Shown: positions 1 through 10,379 of the stretch, piece after piece
How positions within the stretch are numbered: the first letter of the stretch is position 1
Layout: every line of letters starts with the position of its first letter
Assembly: GCF_032362555.1 (NCBI RefSeq)
Contig: NC_083536.1
Coordinates: 682,001 to 746,000, forward strand
Direction: 5' to 3'
Source: Amyelois transitella
Lineage: Eukaryota; Arthropoda; Insecta; Lepidoptera; Pyralidae
DNA: 64,000 nt
Translations under genes and position numbers: made by a program
Notes under the pieces: model-generated
Told to the model about the DNA's origin: nothing
The model's database searches: none
What the model saw: only the letters and a program-made list of their open reading frames with translations

Positions 1-1986
1 GTCCACTTTACTGCTATCAGTATGTAACCCATGTTTGTTAATTCTATATCCTAAATAACATACTTCTTTTTGAAAAAAATCACATTTCTCAAATTTTACA
101 GTTAACCCTGCTTCTTTCAAACGTGACAAGACTGCCCTTAGGTTTTGTAAATGCTCACTTTTATTTTTACCAGTGACGCAAATATCATCAATAAAACAGC
201 AACAATTAAGGCCAACTAGCGTCTCTTCAATTAATTTTTGAAAGATTTCAGGTAAGCATTTCAAACCGAAGGGCGCCCTTCGATAAACAAACGTTCCAAC
301 ATGTGTTGTTATAGCAATAAGTGGTTGTGAATCGTCAGATAATAAAAGTTGTAAATAAGCAGTTTTTAAATCTAATTTACTATATACTTCTCCCCCGCTT
401 AACGCTGCAAACAATTGTTCAATACGTGGTAAGGGGTAATGAACATCTTTTAATAATTTATTGACTGTTATTTTATAGTCGCCGCACAGCCGTATTGACC
501 CATCTGGTTTGATCACGGGTACAATCGGCGTGCCATAGTCCGAGCGATCTACCTTGTAAATAACTTGCTCACTTTGTAAACGTTCTAACTCACGCTCGAC
601 CGGAGTTCGCAGCGTTAAGGGAAGTGGTCGGGCTTTATAAAATATAGGCGTATTATCTTTTACGTGCAATTTAATTTTATGTTTAAATGTGCCTAATTTC
701 TCCGAAAATACCTCGGGAAATTCGTTTCTTAATTGCAACACTACCGGGTCTATGTCATCATTGATGTGAAATAAATTAATTGATTGCAATTTAAGTTCTC
801 GTAACCAACGACGGCCTAGTAATGGCGGCCCGCCTCGTTCTATCACAAATAACGGTAACAAGGCGTCAGCTGACGGCCGGCCTGTGTTGTCATCGCCGAC
901 ACAGCGCACGCACACATCGATGCGTCCCAGCGGCACTATTGCATCTCCCGTGTATGATTGCAATTTCATTTTATCAATAATAATAGGTATGCTAGAAAAG
1001 AAGCGATCGTAAAATGACTTGGATATCGCCGATATTCTACTCCCTGTGTCTATTTCAAATAGTACTTTCTTATTGTTTACCAACAGTTCACAAAAATAGG
1101 GCCCATCATTCAAGTTCTTAACTGAGATACCATTGACATTATATAACCCCTCGAACCCCTCACGTTCCGAGTCCGAGACACTTTCAATAAAATAATTTTG
1201 GTACCTGGATTGTCCTGCTTCCTTCGGGTTTCTGGTACACGCGACACTCAAATGCCCTTTCACTTTACACTTATCACACACATAAACTTTATATCTACAC
1301 TTGTTGGGCGTGTGTCCCTCCTTGGAGCACCGCCAGCAGGCGACCCTCGTCCTCGGGCGCTCGCCGCGCGCAGCCGCGTGGCGGAACAGCCCGGAGTCCG
1401 CAGTGGCGTCGCCCGCGCCGAGTCTCGCCGAGCCGGCCGCCGGCCACAGCGCGGCGCGCGAGCCGCCCGCGGCCTCCGCCGCGTGCCGCTCGGCCGCCTC
1501 CAGCGCCAGCGCCAGCTCCACAGCCTTCTTGTAGTCGAGCCAGGCTTCCGCGAATAATCTGGATCGCATCTCCTCACTCCGTAACCCTGATACGAACTGA
1601 TCGCGTATGTTTTCTGCGAGGCTCGCACCGAAATTGCAGTGGGTTGCTAGATGCTTTAGACTTTGCAAAAACACACCGATCGATTCGCCCTCACCTTGCC
1701 TCCTCTGCCTAAAAGTATGACGCTCAGCAATTTCGGAGCGTTTAGGCTCCAGGTGGTTTTTCACTAAAGTCACGATTTCGTCGAACTTTTTGCTTTCCGG
1801 ATGATCGGGAGCACACAAGTCGCACATGAGCGCATAGGTTGCCGCCCCGACATGAGTAAGCAACGTGGCCACACGTAATTCATTATTGATATCGTTGAGT
1901 TTAATGAATTGTTCCACGAGACGAACGTACGCTGGCCAATTCCCAGGCCCGTCCAAATTAAATTCGTGCACTTTCCCGATCGGCAT
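1..1986 (-). CDS. Gypsy Gag-Pol, partial (open at window start)
   Basis: The minus strand reads without a stop from 1986 to base 1, about 662 codons, so the 3' half of pol lies outside the window. Gag comes first and begins MPIGKVHEF, close to the MPIGKIEPF start of the intact element at 51682. Two zinc knuckles follow (CWRCSKEGHTPNKC and CDKCKVKGHLSVAC, near 1245-1330), then an aspartic protease (DTGSRISAI, near 1035-1055) and reverse transcriptase, where FIDDI (near 195-210) takes the place of the YxDD box. I chose the ATG at 1986 because the upstream in-frame ATG at 2019 overlaps the primer-binding site. The Gag middle (about 1340-1530) is very GC- and Ala-rich, unlike the AT-rich surroundings. 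It is a Gypsy/Ty3-type retrotransposon polyprotein that seems open as far as visible. Confidence 0.88.
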   Translation of the reverse strand, partial: MPIGKVHEFNLDGPGNWPAYVRLVEQFIKLNDINNELRVATLLTHVGAATYALMCDLCAPDHPESKKFDEIVTLVKNHLEPKRSEIAERHTFRQRRQGEGESIGVFLQSLKHLATHCNFGASLAENIRDQFVSGLRSEEMRSRLFAEAWLDYKKAVELALALEAAERHAAEAAGGSRAALWPAAGSARLGAGDATADSGLFRHAAARGERPRTRVACWRCSKEGHTPNKCRYKVYVCDKCKVKGHLSVACTRNPKEAGQSRYQNYFIESVSDSEREGFEGLYNVNGISVKNLNDGPYFCELLVNNKKVLFEIDTGSRISAISKSFYDRFFSSIPIIIDKMKLQSYTGDAIVPLGRIDVCVRCVGDDNTGRPSADALLPLFVIERGGPPLLGRRWLRELKLQSINLFHINDDIDPVVLQLRNEFPEVFSEKLGTFKHKIKLHVKDNTPIFYKARPLPLTLRTPVERELERLQSEQVIYKVDRSDYGTPIVPVIKPDGSIRLCGDYKITVNKLLKDVHYPLPRIEQLFAALSGGEVYSKLDLKTAYLQLLLSDDSQPLIAITTHVGTFVYRRAPFGLKCLPEIFQKLIEETLVGLNCCCFIDDICVTGKNKSEHLQNLRAVLSRLKEAGLTVKFEKCDFFQKEVCYLGYRINKHGLHTDSSKVD

Positions 1987-2007
1987 GGTGATTTCATCTT
2001 TGAAAAA

Positions 2008-2105
2008 CCTCGTCGCCATGTGATATACGTAGTAAAACAACGGCGGTTGGAACGAGACTATTTGTAGTATTGGCTGTGGGTAGTTGCAAATAATAGACCT
2101 AAAAT
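2008..2105 (-). repeat. Gypsy 5' LTR end and primer-binding site
   Basis: On the minus strand, TGGCGACGAGG (2018 to 2008) directly follows a CA that would end the 5' LTR. The same motif follows the left LTRs of the Gypsy elements at 51463 and 27072. The bases before it (CCAACCGCC...TATATCACA) resemble the LTR end at 51463-51561. The LTR start is not visible and may have been cut by the neighbouring LINE. Confidence 0.6.
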
Positions 2106-2267
2106 GAGCTGATCCTTTTATTTAAAAGATTAAAAATAATAAACAATAGTAACAATATATAATTTTGTCATATACATATAAACAATAACTTTAGGTTTAT
2201 GTACATATAATAAATTCTGCGCTAGCCTGCCTTTCTGGACTTCCACATCACAACACAATTTATCGCA

Positions 2268-3093
2268 ATGGAGACATCAAACCACTCTGAATTAGAGCAA
2301 ATACAGATGACACAGAAGCAACTGGAGAAGTCACTGGCTGATCGCATGGCCAATTTTGAGAAGCGGCTCACCATCACTCCTGCTGCAGAGGTTAGTCAGT
2401 TGCGGGAAGAGTACTCAGACTTTAAGAATGTTGTGCACTCAATCTTCCTTCTGTTGAAACAACAGATCCATAATTTGAGCAGCAAAATTGACTCCATTGA
2501 GATGAGGACTCGTAGGAAAGTTTTGCTGTTTAATGGCATACAGGAGGACTCCAATGAAAATATCTCAAATACAATATGCAGCATTCTTACTGATCAATTT
2601 GGTTTCACCGATGTTAGTAGTCACATCAAAGTATGTCACCGCTTAGGAGCTACTAAACCGGATCGTGCAAGACCTGTTCTTGTCCGTTTCAATTCGACAG
2701 ATGCCAGAACAACTGTGTGGAACAATAAAAACTGCTTTGAAAGGATCTCCAATAAGTATCTCAGAGTTCCTCACTCGTGCCAGGCAGGAGGTGTTCATGG
2801 CTACTCGATTGCACTTTGGTATGAGGCGGTGTTGGACTATGGATGGCGTAATTTGTGTCAGGACTCCGGCGGGTGACCGCGTGAAGTTCACCACAGCTGC
2901 TGAGTTGGCTGTTTTGACGAAGAGGTTTCCTGCTGTAGATGCTGATAACAAGCGAGTGTCGCCAGAGGAAAACAAGCAGCGAACCGATCAACCGCGGAGC
3001 TCCTTGTTGCAGACGCAGCCTTCCAAAAAAACTGCCACCATTGCTGCTAAAAACATGACTCGTCGTCAGATGCAGGCAGGCAAGTCCAAGTAA
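2268..3093 (+). pseudogene. LINE ORF1 RNA-binding protein, one frameshift
   Basis: Two frames make up one ORF1. The first, from the ATG at 2268, has an acidic, Gln-rich, probably coiled-coil start (METSNHSELEQIQMTQKQLE). It is followed by an RRM-like core typical of LINE ORF1 proteins, RKVLLFNGIQED to CHRLGATKPDRARPVLVRF (about residues 80-145). Just after VWNNK the reading moves to the frame of 2665-3093 (TALKGSPISISEFLTRARQE...), which ends at TAA 3091-3093. One extra A in the A run near 2727-2731 explains the shift. The expected role is binding and packaging LINE RNA. Similarity to LINE ORF1 proteins was judged by eye, so clade assignment is tentative. Confidence 0.7.
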
Positions 3094-3597
3094 AAGGTGT
3101 AACGTCTCATTATTGTACTGTTTAGTTTGTGTACTTTCGCCCGTAGGCTATTTTTATTGTAAAACGTAGGTAGCTAGCGTACAAACTCAGAACTTTTTAA
3201 TACATAGTTTTATTTTATTTACTAACGGGAAGACAGTTTTAAAATTTAGTTATTTGTTTTGTAAAATGGCACTTCACAGGCGTTATTTAAATATTTTGCT
3301 TAGTTAACTTTGTTTTTCTTTCTTTTCTATTGTCGTTCGCCGTTCATTTCGTGAATGTCGATGTCAACTTAACTGTCAACTTCATTTAATTGTATGCTTG
3401 GTTGTTTCTTACATACAGCCATGGTGTTCTTGCTTCGGTTTGTGATAAATTGTTTTTACTTTTTTATTTTCTTTGTTTGTAAGGTCCGGCTGGCGGGTTT
3501 GGCGAGAACTTTTACTTTAGTTCGTCAAACTAAATACACCCTTATATTAATAGTTAGTTTGTAAGAACCATATATATATTTATTGTGTTTATTAATT
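3094..3597 (+). other. ORF1-ORF2 spacer of the CR1-like LINE
   Basis: About 500 bp of T-rich DNA between the two LINE ORFs. I see no ORF with recognisable content and no repeat boundary, so it is probably the inter-ORF region of the LINE itself. Confidence 0.5.
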
Positions 3598-3956
3598 ATG
3601 CAGCAACAGCAACTTTCATTTAACAATAATGATTCCTTATGCACTGCAGAGGACTCTGGTTCCTCCAGTTTTGCCTCTCATGGCTCTTCAGGGACACTGG
3701 GAGAATTTGTCAGGGATGCCTTCCACCGCTTTCCTCAAAATTTCAATGTATGCCACATAAATGCACAGAGCATTCCCGCTCATTACTCTGATCTCGTTGA
3801 AGCTTTTTCTTCTGATGAACTGAGTGCAGTACTTATCTCAGAAACCTGGTTTAAGCCTAGTCTACCTTCTACTAGCTACTCGCTGCCTGGATTCGTACTG
3901 ATACGAAATGATCGTGTTGATAAGGGGTCGGGAGGTACATACATACATACATAAAA

Positions 3957-6900
3957 TCACGCCTCTTTCCCGGAGGGGTAGACAGAGACTACTTCTTTCC
4001 ACTTGCCACGATCTCTGCATACTTCTTTCGCTTCGTCCACATTCATAACTCTCTTCATACAAGCTCGGCGGTTTCGGGTACTTTTGACCTGACCCTTTAC
4101 CAGGACGTCCTTAATTTGATCAAGATACGTTCGTCTAGGTCTTCCCACTCCGACCTTTCCCTCCATACTCTCCTTGTATATCTGCTTAGTCAACCTGCTT
4201 TCATTCATCCTCTCCACATGACCGAACCATCTTAACATACCCTTTTCTATTCCTGTAACTACATCTTCTTTCACATCACAACATTCCCTTATCACGCTGT
4301 TCCTTATCCTGTCACTCAATTTCACACCCATCATACTCCTTAACGCTCTCATTTCCACTGCATTTATTCTGCTTTCATGCTTCTTTTGCCATACCCAACT
4401 TTCACTCCCATACATTAATGTCGGGACCAACACGCCCCTGTGCACAGCCAGTCGAGCCTTTTTGGATAGTTTCTGACTGCTCATAAAGGCATGCAAAGCT
4501 CCATTCACCATGTTCCCCGCGTTCACTCTCCTTTCAATATCACTATCATACTTGCCATCTGATGTAAACTTTGATCCTAGATATACAAACTCTTTCACTT
4601 GCTCCACTTTTTCTCCTCCAATCAAAATATTACATGCTGTCATTTCTTTCTCCATTTCAAAAACCAGTGTTTTAGTTTTACTTACGTTCACTTTCATTCC
4701 TTTCTCTTTTAAAGCTTCGTGCATACAGTTTACCATCTCCTGTAACTCCTCCGCTGATGACGCCAGTATAACCTGATCGTCGGCATAGAGCAGACATTTG
4801 ACGAGTAACTCATTCATCCTTAATCCACTTTTAGACTCTTTCAAATCTGTCAAACAGCTATCCATAAATAGGTTGAACAGCCACGGTGACGCAACACATC
4901 CTTGCCTAACGCCTTTCTCAATCTTAAACCACTCAGTGTGCGCTCCGTTTATCCTGACACAAGCACTCGAATCCTCATATAAGGATTTCAGTGCTCGTAT
5001 TAAGAGACTGCTCACCCCATGCATAGAAAGTGCTGACCACAATTCATTCCTCTCAACTCTGTCATAGGCCTTTTCCAGATCTACGAATGTGCAATAGACT
5101 TTTTGACTCTTGGCCAAAAACTTTTCGGCTATGCACCGCAAGGAAAAGACCTGATCAGTACATCCCATTCCCTTTCGAAATCCCGCTTGAGCATCCCATA
5201 TTTTGTCATCAGTTTCATTCCTGACTCTATTAATCAATACCTTAGCATACAATTTGCCGATGACGCTAAGCAGGCTTATACCACGATAATTTTTGCAGTC
5301 CAGCTGTGACCCTTTTCCTTTGTAAAGTGGCACGATAACAGCCTTACACCAATCTTTTGGTACTCGGCCGCTTCTCCAACACAAATTGAAAAGGCAGTAC
5401 AACTGACTAGCTACTACGCCTTTTCCTGCTTTAAGCATCTCGACCGACACTCTATCACACCCAGCAGCCTTTCCCGCTTTCATACTCTTAAGTGCTTCCA
5501 CAATTTCGAACATTTCAATTTCGCCTTCCATCTCATTCTCTTTTTCTTCGCTATAGCAGAAATCTTTCTTATTTCCTTCCTTTTTTTCAAATAAACTTTC
5601 AAAATAGTCCTTCCATATCTTTAGTACACATTCTTCTCCTTTCACAACGCTACCATCCTGGCATCTGATCCTAGTCAGCTCTCTGGTTATAGTATTTCCT
5701 CGGGCTGACCTTACGGATTTCCAGAATACTTTCAGATTTGACTGAAAGTCTTCTGATAGCCTTTTATCAAAATCCTCTTTATACTCTTCTTTCTTTCTAA
5801 TCACAGCTTTCTTAACCAAATCTTTCATTTTCTTATATTCCTTACGTGCTTCATTCACATCTTCATCTATAACCTCTTGCAATCTTAAGTTAGCTTTTGC
5901 TGCTAACAAATCCAGCCATGCTTTCTTCTTTAATCGCACAAGTTCTTGCACATCTTTACTCATCCACGCATTTTTGTGATTTTTTCCTTTCCTTCTTCTA
6001 CTTACACCACACACTTCAACAGCTACTTTCACAATTCTTTCTTTAAGTTCCTTCCATCCATCTTCAATATCGCTCATTTCATCTAAATCTTCAAATTCAT
6101 CCTTCAGTCTATTAATATACTTCTTACCTACATCCATATCTTGCAAATTTTCCACTTTTACTCTTTCCAAAGCGCTGGTTTGCTCCCTTACCCTGTGCCG
6201 CCAGCGATTGAAGATACCCCTTATCCGGGATATCACCAGTAAATGGTCCGAGTCAATGCCAGCACCGCGATATGCACGGGTATCCAGCACTTTGTTCTTC
6301 AATCTTTCATCTACAATCACAAAGTCTATCATACTTTTTAAAATACCTTCCACTCTTGTGTAGGTGTGGATCTCTTTATGTTGAAACATTGAGTTCGACA
6401 CAAAAAGATCCCACTCTAGACAAATTTCTAATACACTTCTTCCATTATCATTCACCTTTTCGTCACCAAACGCACCAAGCACCTTTTCATATCCATCACG
6501 CTTTACACCCACCCATCCATTAAAATCACCTAACATAATAATCTTCTCATTTGGCTTGGTAACTTTCAATACTTCTCTTACACTATTCCAGAACTCCTCG
6601 TTTTCGCTTTTTGCTGATGTTGTACCCCTCGAACCCACATCCCAAGGTGCATAAACACCTAGAACGAAGATCCGAGTGATTCCAACTTTCAGCCTAATCC
6701 ATAGAAGACGAGGGCTGACACACTCATACTCATTCACGCACTCAGCCATTCGTGCAGAAAGAATTAGACCGACCCCTTGACAGCCTCGGCTGGTACTGGA
6801 AATTCCAGACCAATACGCCGTGTAAGGGCCGTGCTGCGTCGCGTCGCATCCTTTCCGCTTCGTTTCATTCACGCACAACACATCCAAACGTCTTTCATCC

Positions 6901-7058
6901 ATCATCTGGCATACTTCCTCAATCTTATCCTTCATTCCTCCTCTTACATTCATCGTCGCAAAGCGGCTTTCAGCAGACCGCATACCGCTCCCGCCGGGAA
7001 CGAGACGTGATGGGGTGCGGACACCATCGCCGCCATTTCTATGCTTTTTAAGGTTCAT
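3957..7058 (-). CDS. RTE endonuclease-reverse transcriptase, intact
   Basis: A single uninterrupted 1033-residue ORF2-type protein for target-primed reverse transcription. The endonuclease covers about residues 30-280: Asn37 in TMNVRGG, Glu65 in VNETK, GDFN near 177-180 and SDH at 270-272. A basic, coiled linker runs from about 285 to 510. The reverse transcriptase follows: GKAAGCDRVSVEML near 530-540, VDLEKAYDRVER near 660-670, GVRQGC near 717-721 and the YADD box at 758-761. The C-terminal region includes WFGHVERM and GRPRRTY, typical of RTE/BovB-like proteins. All catalytic residues I looked for are present, so this copy could be recent and possibly active. The exact start is uncertain, since a Met at residue 26 or 36 would also keep the domain. 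Confidence 0.93.
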   Translation of the reverse strand: MNLKKHRNGGDGVRTPSRLVPGGSGMRSAESRFATMNVRGGMKDKIEEVCQMMDERRLDVLCVNETKRKGCDATQHGPYTAYWSGISSTSRGCQGVGLILSARMAECVNEYECVSPRLLWIRLKVGITRIFVLGVYAPWDVGSRGTTSAKSENEEFWNSVREVLKVTKPNEKIIMLGDFNGWVGVKRDGYEKVLGAFGDEKVNDNGRSVLEICLEWDLFVSNSMFQHKEIHTYTRVEGILKSMIDFVIVDERLKNKVLDTRAYRGAGIDSDHLLVISRIRGIFNRWRHRVREQTSALERVKVENLQDMDVGKKYINRLKDEFEDLDEMSDIEDGWKELKERIVKVAVEVCGVSRRRKGKNHKNAWMSKDVQELVRLKKKAWLDLLAAKANLRLQEVIDEDVNEARKEYKKMKDLVKKAVIRKKEEYKEDFDKRLSEDFQSNLKVFWKSVRSARGNTITRELTRIRCQDGSVVKGEECVLKIWKDYFESLFEKKEGNKKDFCYSEEKENEMEGEIEMFEIVEALKSMKAGKAAGCDRVSVEMLKAGKGVVASQLYCLFNLCWRSGRVPKDWCKAVIVPLYKGKGSQLDCKNYRGISLLSVIGKLYAKVLINRVRNETDDKIWDAQAGFRKGMGCTDQVFSLRCIAEKFLAKSQKVYCTFVDLEKAYDRVERNELWSALSMHGVSSLLIRALKSLYEDSSACVRINGAHTEWFKIEKGVRQGCVASPWLFNLFMDSCLTDLKESKSGLRMNELLVKCLLYADDQVILASSAEELQEMVNCMHEALKEKGMKVNVSKTKTLVFEMEKEMTACNILIGGEKVEQVKEFVYLGSKFTSDGKYDSDIERRVNAGNMVNGALHAFMSSQKLSKKARLAVHRGVLVPTLMYGSESWVWQKKHESRINAVEMRALRSMMGVKLSDRIRNSVIRECCDVKEDVVTGIEKGMLRWFGHVERMNESRLTKQIYKESMEGKVGVGRPRRTYLDQIKDVLVKGQVKSTRNRRACMKRVMNVDEAKEVCRDRGKWKEVVSVYPSGKEA

Positions 7059-7353
7059 AATGCGATTCCCACGAGACGCTAGGGAAAAATTTTGTCCGCC
7101 CCAGCAGAGCCCCGCATGCCAGGGTAAGGCTAGCCATTACCTGGGGGTCGCCCAACCCCATGGCGGAAGTGGCACGCTCGAGACTAGGCTCGCCCCTAGC
7201 CATGCATCCATCGGCGCGGCAGACCTTAGATTGGCAGGGATTTACATTAAAGAGGAATCCCAAGTCTATCCCTTAGTCGGCTCTTACGACATCCGTGGGA
7301 AAGAGATGGAGTGGTCCTATTCTTTTGTAATGGTGCCGGGAACCACACGGCAC
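7059..7353 (-). other. RTE 5' UTR
   Basis: Leader of the RTE, between its 5' end at 7353 and the ORF start. It contains the CATCCGTGGGAAAGAGATGG box that I recall as shared with lepidopteran RTE and SINE repeats. Confidence 0.6.
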
Positions 7354-9561
7354 GGGGTCGGGAGGTGTTGCTATATATTTGCGTAGTGACATTCCTTACC
7401 GCGTAATCTCCATGTCACCTTCTGAATATTCAGCTTCAATGGAGTATATCTTGTTAGAGGTCACAGTTAAAGGTTGTAAATCTATTCTTGGCATCTTTTA
7501 TTCCCCTTCTTTAAGAATAGATTATTTTTCTACCTTTGAGTCGCTTCTGGAATCGGTTTGTTCAGACTATGCTCATCATCTGATCCTTGGGGATTTTAAC
7601 ACGTGCCTTTTGAAGGGAAATTCTAGAACTTCTAAATTACTAAATATTGTCAAGTCGGTTAATTTTTCTATTCTCCCATCTGGGTCAACTCACTTCACAG
7701 AACATGGACCTACCTTGCTTGACTTGATAATCACTTCTTCAGAAAAGCTTGTCGCCAGTCATGGTCAAATACCGGCCTCGGGGTTTTCCCATCATGACTT
7801 AATCTATGTCTCTTACAAGCTCAGTGAGAGCAGTCAAAATAAGGCGTCCTCCCGCACCGTGGATAACTAATGCAGTTCGTATAGCCATGAGACGACGGAA
7901 CAATGCTTTTCGTAGGTTTAAACGGGAGCGCAGTGATGAAAATTGGTCATTGTATAAAGCTGCAAGGAATCGATGCAACCAATTTTGTAGAAACGCTAAA
8001 CGCCGCTATTTCACTGACACCGAGGACGACGTTTCAAAAACCATCCATAACTTCTAATGCTGTCGGGCCGGATGAAATTAGTCGCGGGATGCTGATCCCA
8101 ATTCTCAGTTTTATTCTCCCTGTCATCACGCACATTATAAATACCAGTTTTATAGATCATCGTTTTCCTACCTCATGGCTTAATGCTTATGTTCGTCCTC
8201 TCCCCAAGATTCCTGATCCTATCCGTTTAAATGATGTGCGTCCCATTTCCATCCTTTCCTTCCTGTCTAAAATCCTCGAAGCCTCTGCCTTTAATCAGTT
8301 TTTAAAACACTTGATTGACAACAATCTTCTCAATCGATATCAGTCTGGTTTTAGGCCCGGACACAGCACAACTACTGCACTGCTTCGTGTTACTGATGAC
8401 ATAAGAAAGGGCATGGAAAACCAAAAAGTTACCATATTGGTGTTAATTGATTTTAGTAACGCGTTTAATACTGTCGATATCGATATTTTACTAACTATTC
8501 TAACCCGTTGCAACGTCTCCCCTTCGGTGATTGATTGGTTCTCGAGTTATCTTCGCGGTCGTCGGCAGCAGGTTCGCAACGGAGCGGAGACATCCGACTG
8601 GTGTGATCTGAAAGCCGGCGTACCGCAAGGCGGCATTTTATCTCCTATCCTTTTTTCTATTTTTATTAATCTTCTCTCGTCTCATATTACATGTTCTTAT
8701 CACTTTTATGCAGACGACTTGCAGCTTTATACACATACTAGTTTAGACGACATAGATAAGTCAATATCCATAATAAATAACAATTTAAACATTATACTGG
8801 GGTGGTCTAAAAACTTTGGGATCCAGGTTAATGTAAAAAAGTGTCAGGCGGTTGTAGTTGGAAGTACCTATCAAATAAATAACATAGACATCAATAGTAC
8901 GCTGCCTCTGATGTTCGACGGGACTCCAATACCTTTTAGTCCTACTGTCAAAGACCTCGGTCTTCTCATCGATTCAAACCTTTGCTGGAACCCATATGTC
9001 GTTGAGCTCAGTCGAAAGGTCTACGGGTCTCTACATTACCTGCAACGTCTGAAACATTTTCTTCCCATTAAAACCAAAGTAATGTTGGCTCAAGCACTTG
9101 TTATACCCATTATTGATTATGCTGATGTGTGTTGTCTGGATCTAACTGAAGAACAACTTAATAAGCTTGAACGTCTTCTCAATAATTGTATCAGATTTAT
9201 TTTCTGTCTTCGTAAGTATGACCATGTCTCTGAATTCCGTTCTCAGCTTAAGTGGCTGCCCATCCGACAACGTAGGAATCTTCATATTCTTTGCCAACTT
9301 TATAATATACTTAATAATCCCCTAGCTCCAGATTATCTTAGATCCGAATTTCAACTTTTAAGTTCCACTCATGAAAGAATCCTACGTTCCTCTAACAGGT
9401 TGACCCTTGCAACACCTTTTCACCGTACAGGTTTTTATTCAAATTCTTTCGCTGCTACAGCTGTTAGACTTTGGAATGCACTTCCCGATTCCGTTCAAGC
9501 TACTCTGAGCCGCGCCAGTTTTAAGTCGCATGTGGTCCAGTTGTTTCTGACTCAGTCATGA

Positions 9562-9819
9562 GAGAGTAATCTCTGTATGTAATCTGCTGCAAATATATAT
9601 ATATATTTATGTATATGTATGTTTATTGTAGTATATAGGTATATATTATGTATAGGTTTTTAGTATATATCATATAGTAGGTAAGTATGTTTATTGTACA
9701 TTATTATTATCACCCACACAAAGGTTCTCCGCTTAACCCAATGGTAGACTGTTAGATAATGCTATTAGCATTAAGTCCGCCTATTGTACTTTACAAATTG
9801 TTATTGTTACAATAAAGAA

Positions 9820-9854
<35 letters not shown>

Positions 9855-10379
9855 ATTTATTATTAAGTTACCCTCACCTTAATACATTACACTTATTTTT
9901 TTATTTTAATTTCTCCTTGGGTAGGAGATGTAGAGGAGCTAAGATTATGTACTGTGTAACCTTTTTATAAGACGAGGCTATTGAATAAATGTCAGTATTA
10001 ACTCAACACTCGTTGTATCACTTAGCCACCCTACACCCGAACCTCACAGTCCATAAATCGTGCACCCAGCCTAAAATTTTCAAATGGTAGGTAGCTTTAA
10101 ACCGAAAAAAGTTTTGAGCAATAAACCTTACTCACCTCCTTAGTGATTTCACTAATAAAACTGGCTTGCCGTTAAAAACTTCTGCCGGTCGATATTTAAA
10201 GCTCCACCATTTTTTATCAAAATAACCGAATGTAGAAAGTGACACTTGCAATGAGAGCTGGATGAACCTTGTGTATAACCTATGCTTCGTTTACGTTCAA
10301 ATACACATCATTAGTATATCCTTTTTTTATTTTACTTTTTATGTGTCGATCATTGGTGGTCTGTCGGACATTGGGTACT
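9562..10379. other. LINE 3' UTR and tail, then unassigned DNA
   Basis: 9562-9811 is the 3' UTR of the CR1-like LINE, with AT-rich tracts and an AATAAAG signal. About 9812-9855 is its (ATAA)n tail. From 9856 to about 10379 I recognise no coding sequence. A stretch with AATAAA near 9980 and ending GAACCTCACA near 10048 looks like an LTR 3' part on the plus strand, but no partner LTR is visible. The remains of the Bel-Pao 3' end may also lie here. Confidence 0.4.

Larger units (their letters stand above)
3937..7353 (-). mobile_element. Near-full-length RTE LINE with 13-bp TSD
   Basis: The element is flanked by the perfect 13-bp duplication GGGGTCGGGAGGT (3924-3936 and 7354-7366). Its 3' end (minus strand) has an (ATGT)n tail at 3937-3952, typical of RTE elements, which end in short tandem repeats and not poly(A). 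The 5' end reads GTGCCGTGTGGTTCCCGG. There is a single ORF of 1033 codons. Removal of the element plus one duplication restores the endonuclease frame of the host LINE. Confidence 0.95.
3598..9561 (+). pseudogene. LINE ORF2: endonuclease and reverse transcriptase, split and frameshifted
   Basis: From the ATG at 3598 the frame encodes the start of an apurinic-type endonuclease (VCHINAQSIP with the catalytic Asn, VLISETWF with the Glu) up to 3936, where an RTE is inserted. Reading resumes at 7367 (VAIYLRSDIP, LILGDFNTCL, FSHHDLIYV). After about 7850 the frame moves to that of 7806-8057 (basic linker, WSLYKAARNRC), then to the RT frame ending at 9561. The RT shows DEISRGML, VLIDFSNAFNTVD, GVPQGGILSPILFS and FYADDLQLY. 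The segment between RRYF and TEDDVSK, normally about 100 residues or more, is missing, so the copy has an internal deletion besides two frameshifts. The C-terminus (RLWNALPDSVQ) is normal for Jockey/CR1-like RTs. Confidence 0.85.
2230..9855 (+). mobile_element. CR1/Jockey-like LINE, split by an RTE
   Basis: A two-ORF non-LTR retrotransposon on the plus strand. It has ORF1 (2268-3093), a spacer, and ORF2 with endonuclease and reverse transcriptase (3598-9561), ending in a tail of ATAAATA repeats at about 9812-9855. The 3' UTR holds a TTAAGTCCGCC...CAATAAAG stretch of a kind common near the ends of lepidopteran CR1-like LINEs. The 5' end is uncertain. A complete RTE copy sits inside the endonuclease, and the RT linker has an internal deletion, so the element is dead. 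Confidence 0.85.

Noticed and set aside
9815-9855. (ATAA)n run as a plain microsatellite
   Set aside because: It directly follows a LINE 3' UTR with a polyadenylation-like signal, so it is the LINE tail.
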